64,000 nucleotides of DNA from Hoplostethus atlanticus (lineage: Eukaryota > Chordata > Actinopteri > Trachichthyiformes > Trachichthyidae), in NCBI GenBank assembly GCA_034670405.1, contig JAXDDX010000165.1, forward strand, positions 652,001-716,000, given 5' to 3'. The translations under genes were made by a program, and so were the position numbers. The notes beneath the pieces were generated by a model. The model was not told where the DNA came from and searched no databases. It saw only the letters and a program-made list of their open reading frames with translations. Every line of letters starts with the position of its first letter. Position 1 is the first letter of the stretch. Positions 1 to 8,895 of this stretch are shown here, one piece after another.

Positions 1-774
1 GGGCAGGAGACAAACAACTCTGGATGGGGTGAGAGACAAGGTGGGGATGTTAAATGTGCTCCTCAATGTCTTCACACATCGCCTGTTAACTAATGCTGAA
101 TAAGGGCATCTGTCCTTCTCAGGGAAATCCTGCGGTGTGTGTGTATGTGTGTGTGTGTGCATGTGAGTGGATCTCAGTCAGTGCGCGTGTGACCTTTGAA
201 GACTTGCTGTGTTTGCAGTCCTTTTCCTGAGCATGTCACACAAACAATCAATTAATTAAGGGGCCAATTACTCTATTTATTACAACAACAAGGCATGTTT
301 GATCTCAGTTAGAACAACAGCGTACACACAGACAGACGAGTAACAACTACAATCTAATGCTCAGACATATAAAGCAAAATGGACGCACAATTATTTCTGC
401 ATTTAGAAGTTTATTGATCATAATATATAAAGAGTGGTAATATAATAATTGTTGGTGATGTCATTGTTGCTGTTATACAGTGGTAGTAGTATTGGTAGTT
501 TTAGTAGTAGTAATAGTTGTATTAGTAGCAGTGGAAGTTGTTCTTGTTGTAGTTTTGTAGTACTGTCGGTTACTCCCAATGCCCTCTATATGACACTGTC
601 TATTTGACTCGGAGGCTGAAAGGAAGAGAAGAGAGAGAGAGAGGTGGAAGGAGGAGGCAGAGGAGGTGAAAAAGGAGTGACAGAGGAGTCAGAGAGAGCA
701 AGAGTGGAAAAGAGATCCGGCGATGCAGAGAGAGAGTTAGGGATGAAGAAGGACAGAGAGAGGGCTCAGGGCTA

Positions 775-780
775 GTGTGT

Positions 781-812
<32 letters not shown>
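775..812. repeat. (GT)n microsatellite
   Basis: About 19 GT units with one AT interruption. It lies at the edge of a purine-rich stretch. Confidence 0.95.
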
Positions 813-1160
813 CTACCTCTGAGTCTGTGTACATTAAAAGAGTGGCTGGATTCAAGGTGACCCCCGTCACACATTTAGAGAGAGAGAGAGAGAAAAAAGA
901 TATAGATGGATGGTTTCATGGCCTTTGCTATACACTTTGCCTGCGGTCATGGCCAAATCATTTCCTGGTGCGATGGGATGAGAAAGATGGGAAGGAGGAC
1001 ATGAACACTGCCCTGCCCCGGGGGGAACAAACAGCACCATGTGTAGGACTGCATCATACCCATACACTATTATCATCTGTGACTGTGCATTGGCCACTTG
1101 TTTCTTGGTCCATTCTTTTACAGCCTTGCACACGTTAGAAGGCATGTGCACACATTATTT

Positions 1161-1163
<3 letters not shown>

Positions 1164-1192
<29 letters not shown>
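1164..1192. repeat. (CA)n microsatellite
   Basis: An uninterrupted AC/CA dinucleotide run of about 14 units. Confidence 0.95.
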
Positions 1193-1196
<4 letters not shown>

Positions 1197-1651
1197 GTAT
1201 GCACACACCTAAGTGTCATGCATTGCTTAAGAGTAACAAAGGCAATGTATTCACCTGAGAGTTCATATTTCTCCCGTCTCCCCACATCTCTCTTTTTATC
1301 TGTCTCTGTATCTATCTTCCTGTCCTCGTATCACCTCTTCTCCCTGGAATCCAACAATGGACGTTCAAAGACTCATCACACTGAAAGCCTCAACCTGCCA
1401 TCCACCCGTTCATCCCCCCCCCCCCCCCCGGTCTGCGAGATAACGGTCCGGCAAGGAGAACACTTTCCAGATTTCACGTCAGACACGGGTCAATTTTGCA
1501 GCGTCCTATCCTCTCACTCTGTTCCCTATCTCTCTCTATCTGTTTCTTGCATTCCTTCTTCTTTTTAAATTCAAAGAAACCCATTCGACACTGTGAATTT
1601 AGCTCATCATCAGCATCGAACCTTATAAGGGTGTGGCACGAGGAAACAGTA

Positions 1652-1659
1652 TGCCACGG
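1652..1659. repeat. Left 8-bp target site duplication of the hAT-type element
   Basis: The octamer TGCCACGG sits directly before the CAGTGGCGGCTGG terminus and recurs exactly at 4853-4860, directly after the opposite terminus. An 8-bp duplication is diagnostic of hAT-superfamily insertion. The perfect match suggests that the two ends were mobilised together and that the insertion is not very old. Confidence 0.93.
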
Positions 1660-1672
1660 CAGTGGCGGCTGG
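1660..1672 (+). repeat. hAT-type left terminal inverted repeat
   Basis: CAGTGGCGGCTGG, identical over 13 bp to the complement of 4840-4852. The CAGTG start is typical of many vertebrate hAT elements. Confidence 0.92.
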
Positions 1673-2107
1673 TGCATTTTTCTCCAGGGGGGGCTGTACC
1701 AAAAATCAAGCAAACATGTACTAAGGTATCATCAGTGTATTTAAATAAATGAAAAGGCCTTTATTTGTATTTGCTGAGCTGTAAAACATTTAACTGTAAA
1801 GTAACATAACAGGGAATCAGGTGTGGGCTGCTGATGAAAATGCATTCTCATCATCTTGCAGATGCCTCCTTGTTTTTGAAAAGGTCTGCAGTGGAAGCTT
1901 CCCTGCTTTGGTAGCCAATGGAACCAGCCCCAAAACAAGACTCTGTTCTGTAGGCAATATTGAGTTTTGTTCCAAAATGACACTTATAAAACGATTTGAT
2001 GGCACAAAATTAAAACAAAGAATAGTCGATCCCTTGGTTTATACAAATACACTTGTACAGATAGAATCCACAATGTATTTAGTTTAAATGTATTTAGGTT
2101 AAATACA

Positions 2108-2113
2108 TTTATT
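2108..2113 (-). terminator. Polyadenylation signal of the hAT-borne gene
   Basis: The minus strand reads AATAAA 26 nt after the TGA stop of the hAT-borne gene, inside the transposon. A second minus-strand AATAAA lies at about 1760-1765. Either would give a transcript that ends within the element. No downstream GU-rich element was evaluated. Confidence 0.5.
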
Positions 2114-2138
2114 TGAACATGACAATAAGCATAATGAT

Positions 2139-3430
2139 TCAAGTACGATTTGCATTAGAGGATTTGCTGTTCTTCTTTCGCCTGAAGAGACGGAAGAGCC
2201 AAGAGAAGCAGCCAGAATTCTTCCTCTCTTTCTTTGGTTTTGAAGTGGTGATCTCAACGTTGGAGCAGTCAAGTCCTGCAGGGTCGAGTCCTTGGATGAA
2301 GTCTCCCTCCTCCTGTGCAGTGATACTGCTGTCAGGCCCAGCACAGAGCAAAGTAGTGACGTTGTTTTTCTCATCACACTCAGGATTTGCATCTTCATGG
2401 ACACTTGTGGCACTTTCATCAATTGGATCACTGGCAGAAAACCTGACTTTGTCTTCCTTGAGGACCACATGGTCTTGGTCCTCTTCCTCTGGAGGAACTG
2501 CATTGAGGAACTGCATTGAGTCAGAATCTGCTGTGACGACTGGCTCCCATGTAACAAGCTGGTTTATATACGGCCCACAGGGTGAAGAGCAGTCAACCAC
2601 AAATCCAGATACATCAGAAGGAGGAGCATAGAAGTACTTTTCAACAAGTACATTCTTGCAGTATTCATACACGTGGTCTTCTAGGTCACCAATGCAGGAT
2701 TGCTGCAGCAGCCTCCCAATGAGCTCTATGGTCTCACTGGTTTGCGCCATGCTGAATGAAGCCTCAGCATCTCTGAGCAGGTTGGATGGACTCTCGGCGT
2801 CCTGGGCTGGATGGTTGCATGGTTCAGCATTTCCTGAAGTCTCGTCCTTAGGTACGAGAGGTATGTCTTCCTCTGCGCTGACTACTGGTTCCCAGGTGAC
2901 TCTCAGACTCTCAAGTCCACAGGTAGATCTAGAGCCTACGGTCAGCTGAGAAAATGGGGACAGGGAACAGTTGAGCTCAACCGCATATTCAGAGATAGAG
3001 GCTGGAGCATAAGCGTATCGTCCCTCCCAAAGGTCTTCAGCTGAGGTGGGCTGAGCAAATGGAGACAGGGCAGAGTTGAGCTCAACAGCGTATCCAGAGA
3101 TAGAGGCTGGAGCGTCAGCATATCGTCTCTCTCCATGGTCGTTGGCTGGGATGTAAGCCATGAATTCGTCATCATCACCTTTGAGGGCGTTGAGGCGAAT
3201 GACTTGATCCATCCACGCTGAAAGAAGTGAGACAAGGCATGTCAGCATGTTAGCAAAAACATGACAGAGAGTTTCAGTTCTAAAACATTTAGCTTCATCT
3301 TTTATCACACAGAGACAATTAACCAGACAGTAAAGGAACTGGCTGGCAAGAATGTTTTAGGATAGTAGATCTGTTTAAAAAATAAAAATACAAGTAGATT
3401 TGTCTTACCTGGACAGAAATTCTCCTCCAT
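2139..3430 (-). CDS. Two-exon gene of unknown family inside the hAT element (366 aa)
   Basis: I do not recognise the family. Exon 1 codes from ATG at 3430-3428 to 3409 and exon 2 from 3217 to the stop at 2139. The 191-bp intron has donor CCAG/GTAAG and acceptor CTTTCAG. The 22-nt and 1,079-nt coding parts join in frame to exactly 367 codons, which is why this start is preferred over an ATG inside the intron. The protein begins MEENFCPAWMDQ. A 35-residue unit starting YADAP (about residue 40) repeats as YAYAP (about 75), with a diverged third copy starting YFYAPP (about 202). The motif VTWEPVV occurs at about 114 and 229. Residues about 164-201 look helical. The rest is acidic until a basic tail at about 334-357 with the core GCFSWLFRLFRRKK, which could be a membrane-binding or nucleic-acid-binding patch (inference). 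The intron argues against a processed retrocopy. It could be a captured host gene or an element-specific accessory gene. There are no internal stops, so the reading frame is intact. Confidence 0.78.
3218..3408 (-). other. Intron of the hAT-borne gene
   Basis: The minus strand begins GTAAGACAAA at 3408 and ends CACTTCTTTCAG at 3218, a canonical GT-AG intron of 191 bp with a pyrimidine tract. It splits an alanine codon (G/CG). An in-frame ATG at 3308 within the intron would give a longer frame with no splice, but it would bypass exon 1 and translate intron sequence. Confidence 0.75.
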
Positions 3431-3491
3431 ACTTGCTTTTGTTAAATGAATGAAATTGTAACGGTTTGCTAACTAAGACAATGAAATCGCT

Positions 3492-3558
3492 GTTTCTTTC
3501 AGGTTGGTAGAGTGAAGTCTGACCCACAAGTGTTCTGTGTGCTCTGAGTTTCTTTCAG
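3492..3558 (-). promoter_or_regulatory. Candidate promoter-proximal direct repeat upstream of the hAT-borne gene
   Basis: The 11-mer GTTTCTTTCAG occurs at 3492-3502 and 3548-3558 (CTGAAAGAAAC on the coding strand), 62 and 118 bp upstream of the start codon. Just beyond, the coding strand has an ATTGG (inverted CCAAT) box and TGACATCATGACA, which resembles CRE/AP-1 half sites. GAAAGAAAC is reminiscent of interferon-response elements but lacks their usual 2-nt spacer. The function is inference. Confidence 0.35.
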
Positions 3559-3599
3559 AATGTCATGATGTCACAGCCAATCTGAGCTCTGTGGCCTCG

Positions 3600-4839
3600 G
3601 CACACATTTCATCACACCCAGAGTCAAATGGTCACTAATGAATAAATAAAAATACTAATAGATACAAATAATCCCTAATAGAAAATGAGGGAAGCAAATA
3701 TCAACAAAAAAGAAACTAACAATACTAGCTGCTTTATTTTCTGTAGAACTCACCACCATGTCCATGACTGCTCATCCATGAGCATTAAGAATCTCTTGCT
3801 CCATTCAAGTGCTTTTTGTCTGTAAAAGGTGATCACACACTGCCCATCCAAAGCCCCCCAGGCTGCTGCAATTATGCTAGACCTTCCTTGGAGTCACACA
3901 GTCTCATACTCCAAACACAAGAGACAACATAGACAACAGAACAGACTAGTTATAGTGCATACATACAACATGGGTCTGGTCGGAGAGGCTGACTTTCAGA
4001 TTTCACAATCACAATTCTGCAATCCAAATTTCAGTCAGAAGTAAAATTAAAGAGATTAAAAATGTTGTATTCATATTGCATCATAAACTTGTGCAACGCT
4101 GAGAGCTGTTTACTCCGTCTGGCTCTCAGACAACCACCCACCAACTTGTATAATGAATGAACATTTGTTGTAATGAAACGTGCTTAAGGTAAGTTAAGGT
4201 ACTTCAATTAGTGCAAATTATTTATAGTAATTATCTTTTATACTACAATATGTAATGGTGAAAGACTAAAGTAAGCAAAAAGTGCCTCGATAAGTGCAAA
4301 AGAAATCTGACAACACAAAACCCTGAGACAATGGCAGAAAATTATGAACACAGAAAGATCTAATAGAAAAAAACATTTAAGAAAAAAATAAATGAATATG
4401 GTATTACATTTGAAATACCCAGTGCCATCAAAACGCTGAGTGAACTGGCTCAAAGCCATATGACTTTGTCACCTTGTGGCTTAAACTTTTTGTACATAAA
4501 TTTTGCCCTTCTCTCCTTGAGAGATGCAGATTTCTCAATGACTCTATGGCACCACAGAACTTGACACAGTTTATTATTTTAGACAGGATGTGCCCTGTTT
4601 TTGTCAACCTCTTCATTATGCTCACGGATCCCTGTCCTCTAGCCTTCATCAAGCTGAGCAGCTATGTTTACTTTCCCAAACATTTGCTTTTGATTTTTCT
4701 GATATGTGGTTTAAATCATTCAAACCTGTCTGAATCCATGCTGGGTCTGAGACCTGTCGTTTGAAAAAGGGTGCAGGGAAAGCAAAATAAAGCATTGGTG
4801 TCACTACATACAGTTAGCCAAGCCTTCCTACTCTACTTG
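3600..4839. other. Right-hand non-coding half of the hAT-type element
   Basis: AT-rich sequence with several short open frames (for example at 4474-4764 and 4238-4459). None shows a transposase motif, a zinc finger or a convincing splice structure. It may hold the 5' regulatory region of the cargo gene plus subterminal sequence needed for transposition. Confidence 0.5.
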
Positions 4840-4852
4840 CCAGCCGCCACTG
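4840..4852 (-). repeat. hAT-type right terminal inverted repeat
   Basis: CCAGCCGCCACTG is the exact complement of the left terminus at 1660-1672. Beyond 13 bp the two ends diverge (GGTGC against GGCAA). Confidence 0.92.
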
Positions 4853-4860
4853 TGCCACGG
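4853..4860. repeat. Right 8-bp target site duplication
   Basis: TGCCACGG, identical to 1652-1659. Before insertion the site would have read a single TGCCACGG followed by the sequence at 4861. Confidence 0.93.
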
Positions 4861-5122
4861 CCTTAAACATAGGTGAACGTAGGCCTCAGAACGCGACAGG
4901 ATGTTGACGGACCACAAATCCAAACACGAACGAATGGCTGAGAGGGAATGAAAGGGCTCGTGGCAACCAAAGTGATTGCACAGTCTTGTTCCCTCTTCCT
5001 TCTCCCTTCCCCTCCTTCTGATAACTCACTCTTTTTGTACCATGCATTATTCAACCAAACTCCAAACCTTGCTCTCTGAAGACCCAGGGAGAAGAAAAGT
5101 GGAAGAGAAAATGAAGAGGATT

Positions 5123-5170
<48 letters not shown>

Positions 5171-5321
5171 GCAGAGGTGGGGAGCGATTGACTCCTTTTT
5201 CATTTTTTAAGTGTTTTGGATTCTTTGAGACTTGAATGGCATTAAAAGAGGGTTTTAGTCTGATGCTCTGACACATCGTCTCACATGACTGATAGCTGAT
5301 AGACTGCAGAAAGCAGACGTA
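4861..5321. other. Spacer between the two transposons, with a (GA)n array
   Basis: 461 bp of host-like DNA without a gene. It contains an (AG)n run at 5125-5168. The open frames reading through it are repetitive by-products. Confidence 0.7.
5125..5168. repeat. (AG)n microsatellite
   Basis: An uninterrupted run of about 22 AG units. Confidence 0.95.
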
Positions 5322-5343
5322 CACTGAAAAAAATAAAACCTTG
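5322..5343 (+). repeat. CACTA-type left terminal inverted repeat
   Basis: It starts CACTGAAAAAAATAAAACC and pairs with 8874-8895 at 20 of 22 positions. Confidence 0.75.
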
Positions 5344-5393
5344 AATCTACTTAAAAAAATTGAAGTAATCGATCACACGAAATATTTGACGTT

Positions 5394-5617
5394 GACTCAG
5401 TGTAAATAATTTATTCAGTTTAGTCTGTATTTTTTAACTCCATGCAAACTATTTTCTGAAGGTGGAGCAAATTGATTATTTTAAGTTGTCCTAAATTAAA
5501 ATAAATATGTTGTCTTTATTGACTTAATGTAAATAATCCATTCAGTTTAACCTGAAATGTTTAACTCCATGCAAACCATTTTTGAAGGTTGGAGCAAACT
5601 GATTATTTTAAGTTGTC
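5394..5617. repeat. Subterminal tandem repeat of the CACTA-type element (2 x about 97 bp)
   Basis: Two copies, 5394-5490 and 5521-5617, share blocks such as TTTAACTCCATGCAAAC and GATTATTTTAAGTTGTC with scattered differences. The repeat offset is 127 bp. Repeated subterminal motifs are the known binding sites of CACTA transposition proteins in plants; the same role here is inferred. Confidence 0.7.
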
Positions 5618-5856
5618 TCAAATAAAAAAATATCAGTTGTCATTCAAAATCAAATTCAAAATCAAAATTTAAAATTGCTTTAAATACATTTTGATCAATA
5701 CTCAGAACACATTCCTTGAGAACACACTCATTTATTATATAATAAATCAGTACAGAATCAGTACATCAGAGCAGAGCCAAATAAATCTAAACACATGTAG
5801 ACTTAAAGTGTCACTTGATGAAATGAAAAATTAGGAACACTGAAAATAGAACAAAA

Positions 5857-7624
5857 TCAGAAAATGTTCCTATCAGGGAAAATCTCTTTGTTCAAAGTGG
5901 CCAAAGTAAAATACTTTTTGGAAATTAATACAGTCAGACAGAGAGCTATTTCAACAGGAACTATTCCCTCAAATAAATCATGGACAATGTCTGGAGGAAA
6001 ACCAGCAGTAACATTGAAATGGGAAAGTTTTTCTGACAGTACACATTTTCTCTTAACACCGAAACAGTTGCTCAAAGAATTTTCCTCTAGGGTTTTAAGA
6101 TGACTTGTGTGAATCTCCTCAGTTCTCAGAGAGAAACCTCCAGTTCCAACTTCCTTGGCCTGAAAATCTAACCTATCTACTGTACAAAACCTGCAAACAT
6201 ATCTCCCAGAAAAACTCTACAAAACCGGCAATACTGTGCGCACCAAGGTTGTCGGCAACAACACACTGCAATGTACCCTTCAAAGTTTTACCCAATTTAT
6301 CCACAAAAATCCCTTGTTGTTCTAGTATTATGAGATCAGTAATCAATGGCTCTAACACTTTGTTGTAACCATAAAGCTTGACATCATTGCTATTTATCAA
6401 TGCAGCCAAATGGATAAAAGACAACGAGGAGTGACAACCAGGTGGCAGATTGCCTAAAGTCCAATACAAGGCACAGATTTTGTGTTTTTTACGTGATGTA
6501 CCGATGGGATTACATATCTCAAAATCGTCAACATACAGAATCAAAGAAATAGAACATTCTTTCGAGAGAACAGCATTTCTTTTAAAAAGAAGTCCATCCC
6601 AAAAGGATCTGTATACCTCTTTATCACTCTCCCCTGGTTGATGTTTTTCTTTCAAATTTATAGCCTTATTTAGTATAGTTTCACAATTTAGAAGTTGCTG
6701 CAAGGATTTTAGTAAAGGCACATACTGAAAAGACTTTCTATTCTTTCGGTCTAACACATATTCTACTGGTTCCACAACATTGAAGGTTTTTCTATAGTAT
6801 GTCTTCCGTTTCCAAGCGGTTGACAGTGGACCATGTTTTCCTATTGCAGCTTGAATGGGATTCGAAGTGCAAAGCACAGTGGCTAACTCTTTCACAACTG
6901 ATTCTTCAACTTGGCAATTGTGACCTTGTAAGTAGCGGATTATAGTCTCTTGGGTGACCGGCACAGAAACAGTACCAATTAAATATTGCAGCTCTTCAAG
7001 TAGTTCATTCACAGCTGCACTTGGCACCAGAAAAGCATTTTCTAACTTAAGTAAGACAGAGGCTAATTTTAGTTCAATAACTTTTGTCAAATCTGTTGAT
7101 TCTTCATCAGGAAGTTCTTCAGATGGTAAATCCTCATCCAACTGCTCAGTAGTGCTTCTTTCAAATGATTCTACAACAGCAGGACTATCAACAGGTCCAC
7201 CAACAATTCCAGGCTTTAAATCGTTAATTGTATGGGGGGTATGTTTTCTCCATTTGTGAGTATTGAAAGCTCCATAAATATTTGTTTTGTATGAGCAACC
7301 AGCAAACATACAACTGACAGATTCATGATTTTTCAAATGTTTCCCAATGTGTCGAAAATAGTCCGTCTCAGTAGAAAGTTGATTGTTGTTGCAAATGTGG
7401 CACTTGAATGGTGAAAAGCTATCCTTCTGTGAGGATTGTTGAGCAGGATGGGATTTGCTTAGATGGGTCAGTAGAGCTTTCCATGTCTTGCATGTGCATG
7501 GGCAATTCTCATAAGTACAGGGGTAAGCATGGCCCCGCCCATAATGCCGATGATCAAGTTTATAGTGTTTCAGAAGTTCAGATCTTCTTGAATATGAATT
7601 GTCACAGTCTTTACACTTCCACAT
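5857..7624 (-). pseudogene. Broken CACTA/EnSpm-like transposase with four N-terminal C2H2 zinc fingers
   Basis: The minus strand encodes a Tnp2-like transposase. I start it at the MWKC methionine (7624), because the frame further upstream is low-complexity sequence. Four C2H2-type fingers follow in order: C4/C7/H20/H25, C36/C41/H54/H59, C75/C78/H92/H96 and C105/C110/H123/H128. A variable acidic linker comes next, then a Tnp2-like core with YVDDFEICNPIG (about residue 362) and VVADNLGAHS (about 456). The frame is lost near 6210-6214, at an A-run on the plus strand. The same protein continues in another frame from there to 5857, including PPDIVHDLFEG, a Tnp2-type motif. The usual C-terminal remainder is missing. 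The aspartates in the first two motifs and in HDLFEG are candidate catalytic residues, judged from knowledge of the family. Whether it is best placed in EnSpm or in a related fish family is uncertain. Confidence 0.7.
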
Positions 7625-8640
7625 GCATGGATAACTGAGGAAACATGGGATACAAGCGAGATACAGGAGAAGAGGAGAGGAGAGGAGAGGCGAGGAGAGA
7701 CGAGACAAGACCTACCTTTAGTTTACTGAGAAGACCACACCTTAATTTTCAGACCTGATAGACAGTTGCCCAGCTCAAATTAGGAGAGTGGCCTAATTAT
7801 CACAAATGTCCTCATGATATTATAAACAGAACTTACCACAAGCAATGACCATTAACAGGAGCTTCCAAATAGGTTGCACAGCAGGAACAACTGATTTGGC
7901 AGCTGCTTCCCTTAAGTTGAAAGAGAAAACATTATTTAGTTTTTGTTTAGCCATCAAATGTATTGGCTACTAACATCATGCACAAATTAAGAATACCCAG
8001 CATTTAACATCAATTGATTACTCTTAGGCCTATACTTTCTTTTATGATTTTAGGGCAGCTGGCTAACATTTTGGTACATTTCTATCACATGTAATTGTTG
8101 TCATAGTGTAGCAAACTAACATTACCAGCTAGAATTAGCTGGGCATTGTAACATTATAGCTGATAAATACTGAACACAAAGTAATTAGCAGGGTGAATGA
8201 AAGGTCACAAATGTTCTTATGATATTGACAACAGAAATGACCACAATCAGTAATATTTGGAGCTTTCCAGCGACTGCACTGTAAGAGAAAAAAAAATTCA
8301 TAGTCTTTAGCAAGCAAACTTTAGCCAAAGTTAGGTTTAAACATTAAGGTACAGACATCACGTATCCCCACTTTATTTGGCATATATTGTTAAATAAATA
8401 GGCGTGCAATATGACCGGCCTATGCTCTGCTCTCTCCTACCTACAGGGCAGCAGACGACCGGAGTCGGTGTTGTTAACTCTTTGTGACCTGGGTTAATTA
8501 CACTAGCTAACACAGGCTATCAAGCATGAGTGCTGAAATTACTACCAAATTATTCTTTTTTCCTTACAAGTGTCAACTTCGCTCCTTCTTCCAAGTGTCC
8601 CAAGTGTCGCAGTAGGTTCGCTCGAGGCTGGTTACCGCCA
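7625..8640 (-). other. 5' part of the CACTA-type element, no clear exon
   Basis: A GAGGA-rich low-complexity patch at about 7670-7700 is followed by AT-rich sequence. Minus-strand GTAAG-like donors (for example at about 7833-7838) could belong to an upstream non-coding exon, but no exon can be defined with confidence. Confidence 0.4.
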
Positions 8641-8666
8641 GATTTTTCCGAGAAGTTTTCAAAAAA

Positions 8667-8678
8667 TGCGCATGCGCA
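8667..8678. promoter_or_regulatory. Perfect NRF1-type palindrome in the transposon 5' end
   Basis: TGCGCATGCGCA matches the consensus of nuclear respiratory factor 1, a common core-promoter factor in vertebrates. It lies about 220 bp inside the right terminus and about 1 kb upstream of the minus-strand transposase, where its promoter is expected. Confidence 0.55.
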
Positions 8679-8873
8679 AATCATGCTTAATCTAATAAAA
8701 GTCCCTTGATCAAATGAATAATTTCAGTTTGATGACCCGCTGCCAGTTTATATTGTATCCATATAAAAAAAATAGATTAAACCGTAATCATAAATTAGAA
8801 AGTTTAGTTTAAATGAGCAAACTAATAATTTTCAGCTATTGGAGTGAGAAAAAAAACATTGAACGAACGACAG

Positions 8874-8895
8874 CAATGTTTTACTTTTTTCAGTG
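8874..8895 (-). repeat. CACTA-type right terminal inverted repeat
   Basis: It ends TTACTTTTTTCAGTG and is the complement of the left terminus with two mismatches. It is followed by TA and a short TAGG/TAGA tetranucleotide run (8896-8920). Confidence 0.75.

Larger units (their letters stand above)
1..1651. other. Non-coding DNA left of the first transposon
   Basis: I see no gene here. The stretch holds an imperfect GTA/TTG-type trinucleotide run at about 478-560, a purine-rich run at about 615-765, a (GT)n array at 775-812, a (CA)n array at 1164-1192 and a homopolymer C run at 1414-1429. The open frames across the GT and CA arrays are low-complexity by-products. The 5' end of the window shows no splice-flanked exon that I can recognise. 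Confidence 0.6.
1660..4852 (-). mobile_element. hAT-type DNA transposon (3.19 kb) carrying a non-transposase gene
   Basis: The element is bounded by a perfect 13-bp inverted repeat: CAGTGGCGGCTGG at 1660-1672 and its complement at 4840-4852. It is flanked by identical 8-bp target duplications. Terminus, length and duplication fit a hAT element. No open frame inside resembles a hAT transposase or BED finger, so the copy would be non-autonomous and would depend on an enzyme in trans. Its only convincing cargo is a two-exon minus-strand gene at 2139-3430. The strand given is that of the cargo gene. The remaining 3431-4839 segment is AT-rich and has no long open frame. The exact hAT family cannot be named without a repeat library. 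Confidence 0.88.
5322..8895 (-). mobile_element. CACTA/EnSpm-type DNA transposon (3.57 kb), degraded
   Basis: The ends form a 22-bp inverted repeat with two mismatches: CACTGAAAAAAATAAAAC at 5322 and CACTGAAAAAAGTAAAAC on the minus strand from 8895. CACTG termini, subterminal repeats and a Tnp2-like transposase fragment on the minus strand (5857-7624) fit the CACTA/EnSpm group. The flanks share only TA (5320-5321 and 8896-8897), shorter than the 3-bp duplication usual for the group, so one flank may have mutated or the family may differ. The transposase is frameshifted and lacks its C-terminal part, so this copy should be dead unless served in trans. Confidence 0.72.

Noticed and set aside
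1098-1568. A 156-residue open frame through CA and CT repeats
   Set aside because: His-Thr and Ser-rich stretches are translated microsatellite, with no domain or splice support.
2113-2631. A 172-residue plus-strand open frame opposite the hAT-borne gene
   Set aside because: It is the antisense shadow of exon 2. It has no splice context or domain, while the minus frame has clean splice sites, repeats and a polyadenylation signal.
3218-3308. Starting the hAT-borne protein at the in-frame ATG at 3308
   Set aside because: This reads through the intron and its acceptor. The upstream exon with ATG at 3430 joins in frame with consensus splice sites.
4238-4764. Open frames in the right half of the hAT-type element as a possible transposase remnant
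   Set aside because: None shows a hAT dimerisation motif, a BED finger or a DDE-type signature. They are short and AT-derived.
7625-7708. The upstream extension of the zinc-finger transposase frame, rich in S, L and P
   Set aside because: It comes from GAGGA-rich low-complexity DNA. The fingers begin right after the MWKC methionine at 7624.
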